Positions 8,006 to 16,911 of a stretch of DNA of 64,000 nucleotides are shown here, one piece after another. Each line of letters starts with the position of its first letter. Position 1 is the first letter of the stretch. The stretch is taken from assembly GCF_003031585.1 (NCBI RefSeq), contig NZ_PWAA01000065.1:1-64000 (forward strand), given 5' to 3'. Made by a program: the position numbers and the translations under genes. This DNA is from Thalassobius sp. I31.1 (GTDB lineage: Bacteria > Pseudomonadota > Alphaproteobacteria > Rhodobacterales > Rhodobacteraceae). The notes below the pieces were generated by a model. It saw nothing but the letters and a program-made list of their open reading frames with translations, had not been told where the DNA came from and searched no databases.

Positions 8006-8028
8006 GATTGACGATGGTACTTTTGTCC
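7988..8028. promoter_or_regulatory. Candidate RpiR operator: two direct repeats in the divergent promoter
   Basis: TACATTTGTCC at 7988-7998 and TACTTTTGTCC at 8018-8028 are near-identical 11-mers whose starts are 30 bp apart, about three helical turns. The first overlaps the RpiR start region and the second lies in the spacer before the rightward operon. Direct repeats at helical phase fit a binding site for a dimeric or tetrameric regulator. No binding evidence exists here. Confidence 0.4.
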
Positions 8029-8072
8029 GAATAGCCTGTCGAGAGGAAAAGCGACTCAAAAAGGACGAACCC

Positions 8073-10508
8073 GTGACAAAAGATTTTCCAGGCACCGCGC
8101 GCGTTGTCATTGTTGGTGGTGGCGTCATGGGCGTCGGACTGGCCTATCATCTGGGGCATGAAGGCTGGGGTGATGACACCGTGCTGCTTGAAAAATCCGA
8201 ACTGACATCTGGCAGCACCTGGCACGCGGCTGGCCAGATCACCCATTCAACCTCCAGCTTTGGGCTTGGGAAATGCGTTGATTACAATATTGGATTGTAT
8301 TCCGGTGGGTTAGAGTCTGAAACCGACCAACCCGTTACCTGGCATGGTTGCGGATCTTTCCGCCTGGCCTATACCGAAGACGAAATGGATTGGCTGCGCC
8401 ATACCCTGTCTGTCGGGCGGTCCCTTGGGTTTAATATTGAACTGGTCGGGCCGGAAAAGGTCGCAGAACTGCATCCGTTTTACAATCTTGAAGGTGTCCT
8501 GGGCGCGCTGCATACGCCCGACGACGGCCATGTAGACCCCACCAATGTTACAATGGCGATGGCGACAGGCGCGCGTCAGAAAGGCGTGCGTATCATCCGC
8601 CAGTGTCAGGCCACAAACATCACACAACTGCCCACGAGCGAATGGCTGGTTGAAACAAACCAGGGCGCGATCACCTGCGAACATGTGGTCAATGCCGGCG
8701 GTACATATGCGCGACAGATGGGGGAATGGTCCGGCCTGCAATTGCCGATGACGTCGATGACCCATCACTATTTTGTCACAGAGCCTGTCCCGGAATTTGA
8801 AGCGTTGGACACCGAATTGCCTGTCATCCGCGACGACAAAAAAGTGTCCGGCTACATCCGGATGGAACAGAAGCGCGGACTGATCGGCATCTATGAGAAA
8901 GAGAACCCCAATTCCGTGTGGCATGATCATTGCCCCTGGGATTATGAAAACTGGTTGTTTGATGCGGATTACGACCGGGTCATGCCCTGGCTTGAAGAAA
9001 GCCTGAACCGCATGCCAATTTTCGCAGATCTTGGCATTCAACGCGAAGTTCACGGCGCGATAAGCCATCCGCCTGATGGCAACCCTTTGATCGGCCCTGC
9101 CCCCGGTGTGCGCAATTACTGGTGCTGTTGCGGCACACAGATCGGCATTGGCTGGGGCCCCGGCCTGACCCGTGAGCTTGCCCGTTGGATGGTGCATGGT
9201 GCCGCTGATATTTCGATGCGCGACTATGATCCGCGCCGTTTTGGCAGTTACGCGACTAAGGACTGGCAAGTTACCAAGGCAGAAGAAGACTACTGCCTGC
9301 GCCACGAAATCCCCTTTCCGCATTTCAATCGCCTCGCCGGACGCCCGATCAAACCTTTCCCATTGTATGAGCTTTTGAAATCCAAAGGTGCTGTCCACGA
9401 AGAGGTCTATGGCTTTGAACGCCCCCGCTTTTTCGCCAATGGCATTGCGCAGGAAGATCACTATTCCTTCAACCGTACCCCCGTCGATGATGTCGTCGCT
9501 GCTGAGGTAAAAGCCGTGCGCGAAAACGTCGGGATCATGGATGTCACCACTTTCACCAAAGTCCTGGTCGAAGGGCCAGATGCCTACGCGCTTCTGGATC
9601 GCCTGACGGCCAATAGAATGCCACAAAAAGTTGGGTCCATCACCCTGACCCATATGTTGAACCGCGCAGGCCGTATTGAGCTTGAGACAACAATTGTACG
9701 CATGGGACCTGACAGTTTCTATCTGGTCTGTGCTGCCTTCTTTGAACAACGCCTTCTGGATCATCTGGAACACCAACGTGCGGCAGAGGGCGTCACAATC
9801 ACCGCCCTTTCCGCCGATTGGTCGGCTCTGTCTCTGAACGGGCCAAAGGCCCGCGATGTTCTTGGTGCCTGTACCGATGCGGACCTCAGCAATGCTGGCT
9901 TCCGGTGGTTGTCCGCGCAACAGATCACCGTTGCTGGGCACGATATTTGGGCATTCCGCATGTCCTATGCCGGCGAATTGGGTTGGGAATTTCATATGCC
10001 CCATGCGGCCTGTCTGGATGTCTACAACGCCCTTTGGGCAGCCGGGGAAACCCATGGCATCGCTGATTACGGATCTTTCGCGATGAACGTGATGCGGATG
10101 GAAAAAGGCTTCAAAGGTGCGGGTGAATTAACCAATGAAGTCACGTTGGCTCAGGCCGATGTGCTGCGGTTCGCGCGCAGTGACAAAGACTACCTCGGGC
10201 GTAATCTGACTTTGAATGCGGATCTGCCCTGGATCTGCGCCTATCTCGAAATTGAACCCGACGGCAAAGCAGATGGCCACGGTGGCGAAGCTGTGTTGCT
10301 CAATGGAATGGTCGTCGGCTCCACCGCATCAATCGTGTACGGGCCAACGGTCGGCAAGATCCTTGCCTTTGCCTATATCAAACCAGAGGCCGCCACAGCG
10401 GGAACTGCGCTTGAAGTCATCATTCACGGTGAACCCCGTCAGGCCCGCGTGCTGGCCGAACCCGCTTATGATCCCGAAAGCTTAAACCCACGAATGGATG
10501 CGACATGA
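8073..10508 (+). CDS. Dimethylglycine/sarcosine dehydrogenase-like flavoprotein (FAD + GcvT fusion)
   Basis: This protein has 811 residues, the usual length of dimethylglycine dehydrogenase. An FAD-dependent amine oxidase domain (dinucleotide motif VVIVGGGVMGVG near 11-22) carries the GSTWHAAG motif with His51, which aligns with the covalent flavin histidine of DMGDH. A GcvT-like tetrahydrofolate domain fills the C-terminal half (about 410-800). Such enzymes demethylate N-methylated amino acids and pass the one-carbon unit to folate. A GTG start at 8073 was chosen because AAGGA lies just upstream and the family N-terminus begins there. It heads the rightward operon and overlaps the next gene by ATGA. 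Confidence 0.9.
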   Translation: MTKDFPGTARVVIVGGGVMGVGLAYHLGHEGWGDDTVLLEKSELTSGSTWHAAGQITHSTSSFGLGKCVDYNIGLYSGGLESETDQPVTWHGCGSFRLAYTEDEMDWLRHTLSVGRSLGFNIELVGPEKVAELHPFYNLEGVLGALHTPDDGHVDPTNVTMAMATGARQKGVRIIRQCQATNITQLPTSEWLVETNQGAITCEHVVNAGGTYARQMGEWSGLQLPMTSMTHHYFVTEPVPEFEALDTELPVIRDDKKVSGYIRMEQKRGLIGIYEKENPNSVWHDHCPWDYENWLFDADYDRVMPWLEESLNRMPIFADLGIQREVHGAISHPPDGNPLIGPAPGVRNYWCCCGTQIGIGWGPGLTRELARWMVHGAADISMRDYDPRRFGSYATKDWQVTKAEEDYCLRHEIPFPHFNRLAGRPIKPFPLYELLKSKGAVHEEVYGFERPRFFANGIAQEDHYSFNRTPVDDVVAAEVKAVRENVGIMDVTTFTKVLVEGPDAYALLDRLTANRMPQKVGSITLTHMLNRAGRIELETTIVRMGPDSFYLVCAAFFEQRLLDHLEHQRAAEGVTITALSADWSALSLNGPKARDVLGACTDADLSNAGFRWLSAQQITVAGHDIWAFRMSYAGELGWEFHMPHAACLDVYNALWAAGETHGIADYGSFAMNVMRMEKGFKGAGELTNEVTLAQADVLRFARSDKDYLGRNLTLNADLPWICAYLEIEPDGKADGHGGEAVLLNGMVVGSTASIVYGPTVGKILAFAYIKPEAATAGTALEVIIHGEPRQARVLAEPAYDPESLNPRMDAT

Positions 10509-11587
10509 CCTTGCCAAATACAATGAAAGCCATGGTGACAATGGGTCATGGCGACCTTGATCAGATGGTTCTGCATACCGACTGGCCCCGCCCGGACCCC
10601 GCCCCTGGCGAGGTGTTGATCCGGGTGGGTGCTTGTGGGTTGAACAACACAGATGTGAACACCAGATCCGGTTGGTATTCCAAGACCGTGACCGATGCCA
10701 CAACTGGCGGCGCGTTCGAAGAGGTTGGTGAAGATGACCCCACCTGGGGTGGTGCGCCGATCGCCTTCCCGCGCATTCAGGGGGCCGACGTTTGCGGTGA
10801 AATCGTCGCGGTTGGCGCAGGTGTGGATCCCGCGCGCATCGGTGAACGGGTGATCACCGATGGCTGGCTGCGTGATGCGGATGCGCCAGAGGATATGAAC
10901 AAAACGGGCTACTTTGGATCAGAACGTAACGGCGGATTTGCCCAATACACCACAACGCCCTCGCGCAATGCGCTTGCCGTGAAATCCGACCTGAGCGATG
11001 CGGAACTGGCGACGTTTTCCTGTTCCTATTCCACCGCCGAAGGCATGCTGACCCGCGCCAATGTGACATCAAATGACACTGTGCTGATCCCCGGTGCATC
11101 TGGTGGCGTTGGTGGTGCCCTGGTCCAGCTGGCCCAACGGCGCGGCGCACGTGTGATCGCCATGGCGTCAGATGCCAAACATGACGCAGTTTCAGCCCTT
11201 GGTCCTGATAAAATCCTGCCGCGTGCCCCTGATGATCTGCGCACCGCGCTTGAGGGTGAAAAGATCACCGTTGTCGCGGATGTCGTGGGCGGGTCATACT
11301 GGCCCATGTTGATCGACATCCTGGAACGCGGCGGCCGGTATACCTGCTCCGGCGCAATAGCAGGCCCAATGGTCGAGCTCGATTTGCGCACTTTTTATCT
11401 GCGAGATCTGACGTTCACCGGATCCACCGTGATCACGTCAGAGGTCATGCCAAACCTGATCCGCTACATTGAGAACGGAGACATCAATCCCGCATTGGCA
11501 GCCACCTACCCGCTGGAAGAGCTGCGCGAGGCACAAGCCGCCTTCATCGCCAAGCAGCACACGGGCAACATTGTGGTGATCCCATGA
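10505..11587 (+). CDS. MDR-family alcohol dehydrogenase / quinone-oxidoreductase-like protein
   Basis: The product is a 360-residue medium-chain dehydrogenase/reductase. The N-terminal GroES-like domain has CGLNNTDVN where zinc alcohol dehydrogenases have CGxCHTD. The Rossmann motif GASGGVGGA lies near 195-205. The structural-zinc cysteine cluster is absent, so it resembles zinc-independent quinone oxidoreductases or acyl-type reductases rather than classical ADH. It would use NAD(P)H in the cytoplasm. Both ends overlap neighbours by ATGA, so it is translationally coupled to the flavoprotein and the first enolase. An insertion of about 40 residues around 58-85 separates it from the shortest family members. 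Confidence 0.85.
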   Translation: MTLPNTMKAMVTMGHGDLDQMVLHTDWPRPDPAPGEVLIRVGACGLNNTDVNTRSGWYSKTVTDATTGGAFEEVGEDDPTWGGAPIAFPRIQGADVCGEIVAVGAGVDPARIGERVITDGWLRDADAPEDMNKTGYFGSERNGGFAQYTTTPSRNALAVKSDLSDAELATFSCSYSTAEGMLTRANVTSNDTVLIPGASGGVGGALVQLAQRRGARVIAMASDAKHDAVSALGPDKILPRAPDDLRTALEGEKITVVADVVGGSYWPMLIDILERGGRYTCSGAIAGPMVELDLRTFYLRDLTFTGSTVITSEVMPNLIRYIENGDINPALAATYPLEELREAQAAFIAKQHTGNIVVIP

Positions 11588-12690
11588 AAATCAAACGCAT
11601 ATCTGTCTATCACGTCGATTTGCCACTGGAACATCCCTATTGGCTGTCCGGTGGCCGGTTGAAATTCGAAGTTCTGGATGCGACCTTGGTGAAAGTCGAA
11701 ACGGACAGCGGATTGGTTGGTTGGGGTGAAGGCACACCCTGGGGGCATACCTATGTGCCCGCCCATGGTCCTGGCATTCGTGCGGGTATTGAAACCATGG
11801 CACCTTTGATCATCGGCCTTGATCCACGCCACGTCCTGGATGTGGAACGCGCGATGGACCTTGCCCTGCCCGGCCATCTTTACGCTAAAAGCCCGATTGA
11901 TATGGCCTGCTGGGATATTGCGGGTCAGGCAGCCGGACTGCCGATTGCCGACCTGATGGGGGGCGGGTCTCGTACCCCACGCCCGATTGCTTCTTCAGTT
12001 GGTGCCAAAACCATTGATGAAACACGGGCCGTGATGGATCGCTATCGGCAACGTGGTTATATCGCCCATTCCGTCAAAATTGGCGGGGATGTCACACGCG
12101 ATATCGCCCGCATCCGTGACGTCGAAGACATACGCCGCGATGGAGAAATCATTCTTTATGACGTCAATCGGGGATGGACCCGGCAGCAGGCTCTGCGTGT
12201 CATGTCCGCGACTGAAGATCTGAACGTGATGTTGGAACAACCCTGTGAAACTCTGGATGATATCGCTGCGATTTCAGGTAAGCACGCGTCCCCCGTATCC
12301 GTGGATGAAACCCTGGTCACGTTGCAAGACGCAGCCCGTATCGCACGCGATGGTCTGGCTGAAATCTTTGGCATCAAACTGAACCGTGTGGGTGGCCTGA
12401 CCAAAGCGGCCCGCATGCGTGATATCGCCCTTGCCCATGGGATCGATATGTTTGTTATGGCGACAGGTGGCTCTGTTCTGGCGGATGCCGAAGCCCTGCA
12501 GTTGGCCGCGACGATCCCTGACGCCAATTGTCATGCGGTCTGGGCCTGTCAGGATATGTTGACCGTGGATATCGCCGGTGGTCGCGGTCCGCGCAACATT
12601 GATGGGCATTTGCATTTACCTGAAGCCCCCGGCCTTGGTGTGCATCCCGATGAAAACGCCCTTGGCGATCCGGTGGGGGTTTATTCATGA
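11584..12690 (+). CDS. Enolase-superfamily enzyme (mandelate racemase / muconate lactonizing type), first copy
   Basis: This 368-residue protein has the capping domain followed by the TIM barrel of the superfamily. Metal ligands look like Asp193 (YDVNRGW), Glu219 (LEQP) and Asp241 (VDET). The likely acid/base lysines are Lys165 (HSVKIGG) and Lys265 (GIKLNRVGG), the two-lysine arrangement of the MLE subgroup. That arrangement supports epimerisation or racemisation at an alpha carbon. GHLYAKSPIDMACWD resembles the segment I recall from proline-betaine/hydroxyproline-betaine 2-epimerase (HpbD). It overlaps both neighbours by ATGA. Betaine epimerase is the best guess; dehydratase or cycloisomerase activity is possible. 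Confidence 0.82.
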   Translation: MKIKRISVYHVDLPLEHPYWLSGGRLKFEVLDATLVKVETDSGLVGWGEGTPWGHTYVPAHGPGIRAGIETMAPLIIGLDPRHVLDVERAMDLALPGHLYAKSPIDMACWDIAGQAAGLPIADLMGGGSRTPRPIASSVGAKTIDETRAVMDRYRQRGYIAHSVKIGGDVTRDIARIRDVEDIRRDGEIILYDVNRGWTRQQALRVMSATEDLNVMLEQPCETLDDIAAISGKHASPVSVDETLVTLQDAARIARDGLAEIFGIKLNRVGGLTKAARMRDIALAHGIDMFVMATGGSVLADAEALQLAATIPDANCHAVWACQDMLTVDIAGGRGPRNIDGHLHLPEAPGLGVHPDENALGDPVGVYS

Positions 12691-13790
12691 AAATCAAACG
12701 CATCACCCTGTGGTCCGTCGATCTGACCAGCTTTGAGACCTATTATATGGCCGAGGGCAAAACCTGCGATACGGTTAAATCCCATATACTTTGCCTTGAA
12801 ACCGACACCGGGTTGAAAGGCTGGGGCGAGGTCTGCCCAATCCCGCATTACCTGCCCGCCTTCGCGGATGGTGTGCCCAGTGCGATTATTGAAATGGCAC
12901 CAGAGATCCTGGGGATTTCGCCCTTTGGTGTTGACGCGCCGATGCGCAAACTTGACAGTTTCCTGCAAGGCCATCTGCACGCCAAATCCATCGTCGATAT
13001 GGCGCTTTGGGATCTGCATGGGAAGGCGACGGAACAGCCCCTTTACGCATTGCTTGGCGGACGCACGCAGGCAGACATGCCGCTGTATCACTCGATCACC
13101 TGCGTTGCCCCGGATGAAATGGCGCGGATCGCACGCGATGCCTACGCGACAGGTATTCGCCAATTTCAGGTCAAGCTTGGCGCGGATCGCGACTGGCAGG
13201 CAGACGCCGAACGGCTGACCAAAGTGCGCGAGGCCGTTGGACCCGGACCGCTGGTTTATGGTGACTGGAACTGTGGCGCGACCAAATTGCAGGCCACCCG
13301 CACCGGGCGCGCTGTGGCACATCTGGATGTGATGTTGGAACAGCCCTGCAAAACGCTTGAAGATTGCGCAGCGGTGCGCCAGGCCACCAACCTCCCCATG
13401 AAGATCGATGAGAACGCCTTTGATCTCGGATCACTCATCCATGCGGCAGAGCTGGGCGTTCTGGACGCGGTCGCACTGAAACTGTCAAAATTCGGTGGGT
13501 TGTCCGCCATGCGTCGCGCACGCGATCTGTCCGTACACCTGGGGGCAGAAATCTGCGCGGAATGCACCTGGGGTTCTGACATCGTCACCGCTGCTTTGCT
13601 GCATTTCGCCGCCTCAACCCCGCCGGCCGCCTTGCTGAACACCTGCGATCTGTCGTCCTATGTCGGGCCACGCATCGCCCCGGATGGCCCGACCCGCAAA
13701 AACGGCCGCATTGCGCCGCCCGAAGGGCCTGGTCTTGGCGTCACCCCTGATCCTGAAACTCTTGGCACTCCCATTCTCGAACTGGAATAA
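12687..13790 (+). CDS. Enolase-superfamily enzyme (MLE/HpbD-like), second copy
   Basis: The 367-residue protein shares the start MKIKRI, the length and the domain layout of the preceding gene. The two are diverged tandem paralogues. Catalytic positions are Lys163 (QVKLGA), Asp193 (YGDWNCG), Glu219 (LEQP), Asp241 (IDEN) and Lys265 (ALKLSKFGG). The CTWGSDIVTAA segment near 293-303 is close to the WGGDIVSAA segment I recall from HpbD betaine epimerase, so this copy looks nearer to HpbD than the first. Its ATG overlaps the previous stop. Having two members may allow two different epimers or substrates to be fed in. Confidence 0.83.
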   Translation: MKIKRITLWSVDLTSFETYYMAEGKTCDTVKSHILCLETDTGLKGWGEVCPIPHYLPAFADGVPSAIIEMAPEILGISPFGVDAPMRKLDSFLQGHLHAKSIVDMALWDLHGKATEQPLYALLGGRTQADMPLYHSITCVAPDEMARIARDAYATGIRQFQVKLGADRDWQADAERLTKVREAVGPGPLVYGDWNCGATKLQATRTGRAVAHLDVMLEQPCKTLEDCAAVRQATNLPMKIDENAFDLGSLIHAAELGVLDAVALKLSKFGGLSAMRRARDLSVHLGAEICAECTWGSDIVTAALLHFAASTPPAALLNTCDLSSYVGPRIAPDGPTRKNGRIAPPEGPGLGVTPDPETLGTPILELE

Positions 13791-13793
13791 CTC

Positions 13794-15074
13794 ATGCAAA
13801 AGATCTCAACTCAAGACGAATGGAACGCACGCGCACGTAGGGTTTTACCGGCAGGTGGCTTTGGTAATTTTGATCCCGGCGTCGTGATTGCGCGCGGCGA
13901 AGGCAGCCGTGTCTGGGATGAGGACGGCAAGGAATACATTGACTATCTGATCGGGTCCGGCCCGATGTTGCTTGGCCATGGGCACCCCGAAGTCATGGAA
14001 GCCGTATTTGAACAACTGCCCAAAGGCATGACGTTTTTTGCCAATAATGCCAAAGGGATTGAACTGGCTGAAGCCATTGTCGACGCGGTGCCCTGTTGTG
14101 AACAGGTGCGTTTTGTGGCCTCTGGCGGCGAAGCAGACATGTACGCCATCCGCCTTGCTCGCGCCTATACCGGCCACAACAAAATCCTGAAGTTTGAGGG
14201 GGGCTACCATGGCATGAGTGCCGAAGCGCAGATGAGCCTTGCGCCGGAGGCCCGCGTGAATTTCCCCCAGGCCGTGCCCGACAGTGCGGGCATTCCGCAA
14301 AGCGTTGCCGACCAGATGTTGATCGCGCCTTACAATGACCTGGCTGCGGTCGAAGCCCTGCTAAATGAACACAAGGATGTGGCCGCGATCATCGCAGAAC
14401 CCCTGCAACGGATCATCCCGCCTGAACCCGGATATCTGCAGGGCCTGCGTGATCTTTGTGACAAACACAGCGTTCTCTTGATCTTTGATGAAGTCGTCAC
14501 AGGTTTTCGCCTGGCCTATGGCGGGGCGCAGGAACGCTATGGCGTAACGCCCGACATATGCACCCTGGGCAAGATCATTGGTGGAGGTTTCCCATTGGCC
14601 GCCCTTGGCGCAAGTGCCGAGATCATGCAGCATTTCGACAAATCCGTTGTGGGGGCTGACAAATGGCTGATGCAGTTGGGCACCCTGTCGGGCAATCCTG
14701 TCGCGGCAGCTGCAGGCCTTAAAACAATGGAGATCCTGCGTCGCGATGGCAATTACGACCACCTGCGCGATCTTGGAAAGTCACTTCAAGATATGCAGAG
14801 TGATGCTTTGAGCAAGGCTGGTATCCCCCATCAGATCTGCGGTGACGAAACCTTGTTTGATATCTACTTCACGGGCGCGCCATGTCGGGATTACAGAACT
14901 GCGAAGCATGATAATCCCACCCAGAACGTGAAGTATAACGCCGTGCTGCGCGAACATGGGATCTTTAAATCACCGGGCAAGCTCTATCCATCTCTGGGCC
15001 TCACCGAGGAGGATCTGGAGCAAACAAAAGCCGCCATTCATGCAGCTGTCCAATCCCTGACGGGCTCCGCCTGA
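13794..15074 (+). CDS. Class III PLP-dependent aminotransferase
   Basis: This 426-residue enzyme resembles glutamate-1-semialdehyde aminomutase and omega-aminotransferases. The pyridoxal phosphate lysine is Lys260 in TLGKIIGGGFP. FDEVVTGFR at 231-239 supplies the Asp that contacts the cofactor ring nitrogen, and SGGEADMYAIRLAR at 110-123 is the phosphate-binding region. It is the last gene of the rightward operon, 3 bp after the second enolase. It probably removes or shifts an amino group after N-demethylation. It is unlikely to be the haem-pathway HemL, because this organism makes ALA with HemA (24609-25832). Confidence 0.88.
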   Translation: MQKISTQDEWNARARRVLPAGGFGNFDPGVVIARGEGSRVWDEDGKEYIDYLIGSGPMLLGHGHPEVMEAVFEQLPKGMTFFANNAKGIELAEAIVDAVPCCEQVRFVASGGEADMYAIRLARAYTGHNKILKFEGGYHGMSAEAQMSLAPEARVNFPQAVPDSAGIPQSVADQMLIAPYNDLAAVEALLNEHKDVAAIIAEPLQRIIPPEPGYLQGLRDLCDKHSVLLIFDEVVTGFRLAYGGAQERYGVTPDICTLGKIIGGGFPLAALGASAEIMQHFDKSVVGADKWLMQLGTLSGNPVAAAAGLKTMEILRRDGNYDHLRDLGKSLQDMQSDALSKAGIPHQICGDETLFDIYFTGAPCRDYRTAKHDNPTQNVKYNAVLREHGIFKSPGKLYPSLGLTEEDLEQTKAAIHAAVQSLTGSA

Positions 15075-15245
15075 CCAGCTGACTTAGAAAGGAATTCGCT
15101 ACTGTACAGATGCAATCCAGATCGCGAGAAACTCAGATCGGGTCTCTGACATCGAAACAAGGATCCGGTTCGGGAAAATCATCCCGCCCGGACCAGAGCT
15201 GATACGTATTTACGGAGCCAGACCAGGGTGGTGCAAACAGCCCTC

Positions 15246-15785
15246 CTATGGCCTTGGCAGATGGATTGGAAACTTTGCGCGGATTGCAGCATCGGTTTCT
15301 TCGGATATATGCGCGGGTACCTGGGCGTTCAGAATCTGTTTGGTCTTCTGGCGCGCTATATCCAGAAGGTCTTTCGCCCCGTCATCATGCCATTCCTGGG
15401 GTGTACGGCGGTCAGCGGTCGCCGGGTAGAAATAGTCAGATTGCATCTTGTTCAACGTCTGATCATGTCCCAGAAAATGGCCTGGCCCCTTGATACAGAC
15501 ATCCCGGACCACGTCAAAAGCCAGAGTGTCTTGTGTCACTTCAATGCCGCGTGTGGCGCGCAGGATCGCCCCGATCATATCATTATCCAGAACAAAGCTC
15601 TCCTTTGAAGCCGCCAGAAGAGATCCATACATTCCCGCAGCCTCGTAGATCAGATTGGCCCCGGCAAGCGCACTGAGAAGTTCGGTGATCCCTTTTTCAT
15701 ACCCGGCCTGAAAATCGGGCATCTTGCTGTCTGTCATCCCTGCTGAAACCGCGCAGGGGATGTTGTAATATTGTGCCATCTGCGC
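15246..15785 (-). pseudogene. Trimethylamine methyltransferase (MttB) family fragment
   Basis: The C-terminal third of an MttB-family methyltransferase is preserved: QMAQYYNIPC, PDFQAGYEKGITELL, FVLDNDMIGAILR, GPGHFLGHDQT and the tail FPIHLPRP. Full proteins run to about 480-520 residues; about 180 remain. Non-pyrrolysine MttB homologues demethylate betaines such as glycine betaine and proline betaine. The fragment therefore fits the neighbouring cluster as a lost alternative branch. Upstream, homology stops at about 15785, where a different sequence (the start of a small membrane-protein gene) is joined. It is convergent with the aminotransferase operon. The 171 bases at 15075-15245 hold nothing I recognise. 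Confidence 0.82.
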
Positions 15786-15847
15786 ACAAGGGCGACAGGG
15801 TAATCAAGATAGGCGTGGATGGATTTGGTAATGAAGCGTGGAAACAT
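15734..15847 (-). pseudogene. 5' end of a small membrane-protein gene fused to the MttB fragment
   Basis: An ATG at 15847, with GAGAAAG upstream, opens a 37-codon frame starting MFPRFITKSIHAYLDYPVAL. This matches the N-terminus I recall from a conserved roseobacter membrane protein whose sequence normally continues with hydrophobic helices. After VAL the frame runs into the MttB sequence in another register and stops. A deletion has thus joined two unrelated genes near 15786-15790. The chimeric peptide is unlikely to be functional. Confidence 0.6.
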
Positions 15848-15960
15848 GACTGGGCTTTCTCTGTTTGCGCTGATTGTCAGCGTCGATAGAGTAAATCTAA
15901 CCAGTCAACCCCAACCATCCCATGCGCTGACGTTCTCAAAATCATGCAGATCGTTCAGAA

Positions 15961-16911
15961 TTACGAATGAACGGTACTTTCAAGCTTTCTGAATTCCGCC
16001 GGTGATTGCCCGGTTTCTTTTTTGAAGGCACGGGTAAACGCTGAATCTGACGCATAGCCGGCACTTTCAGCGGCATCGGTCAAAGACGCCCCGGCCTGCA
16101 GCAAGACCTTCTTTGCGACTTCCATCCGTCAGGCTGTGACGTATTCCATCGGGGACATCTGCATCAGTTTCTGGAACTGAACAGCAAAACCTGTGCGTGA
16201 CATTCCCGCCGCATGGGCAAGGGATTCAACCGTCCACCGTTCTGCCGGGGCTTTGTGGAAGGCATCAATGGCCCGGCTGAAGTTCTTGTCGGAAAAGGCG
16301 CTTAGGGCAGTGTCTCGTGCATCATCACTTTCGATGTAACTCCGAATGGCCTGTGCTAAAATCGCCTCTGACATTTTAAGGGCAATCAGATCCCCGCCCA
16401 TTTTTTGCCCGCCGGCCTCTTCACCGATGACGCGCAATGTCGCCTCCATCCAGCGTCCGGCCGTTTCACCATAATTCGTCAGGTGGATGAACGGGGGAAG
16501 ACGTTCCATCAGAATATGCCGGGACTTCGGATTAAATGAAAAATGACCACAGATGAGCTGGGTTTCACTTTGTGGCTCATCCCCTCCGAACACCAGAACG
16601 CCAGATCCATCAAAACCGGATTTTTCCAACACGGCATCCAGTGGCATAATGGTGTGTTCGGGTTCGCGCCCACAATACAGATCATGAGATGCGCCATGTG
16701 GAATGATGATCAGATCCCCCTGCGCAAGCGTGATCGGATCTGACACGCCATCGACTTTCACCAGACAACTGCCACGATGGGCAAAGTGAAACCGTGCCAC
16801 ATTTTCATAACTGGGCACGGCAACGCCCCAGGGCTTTGTGAAAGACGTGCGAAAGTACAATGTCCCGCGCATAGACAGGTTGGTGAGGATGTCACTGAGT
16901 AGATCAAGCAT
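15961..16911 (-). pseudogene. AraC family regulator interrupted by an in-frame TGA
   Basis: The N-terminal cupin-like effector domain (about residues 1-170, with an AraC_binding/cupin_6 look) and the first HTH (VESLAHAAGMSRTGFAVQFQ) are intact. The frame meets TGA at 16129-16131 in the sequence PMEYVTA-stop-RMEVAKKVLL. Beyond it the same frame continues for 55 codons through the second HTH (DAAESAGYASDSAFTRAFKK, then GQSPAEFRK) to TAA at 15961. AraC proteins normally have Trp at the stop position (VTAWRME), so one TGG-to-TGA change explains it. The start is the ATG at 16911. As read, the protein lacks half of its DNA-binding domain. Confidence 0.85.

Noticed and set aside
8310-10055. 581-codon open frame on the minus strand opposite the dimethylglycine-dehydrogenase-like gene
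   Set aside because: It is a shadow of the GC-biased codon pattern of the real gene; its peptide has no family likeness, whereas the plus-strand product has full-length domain motifs.
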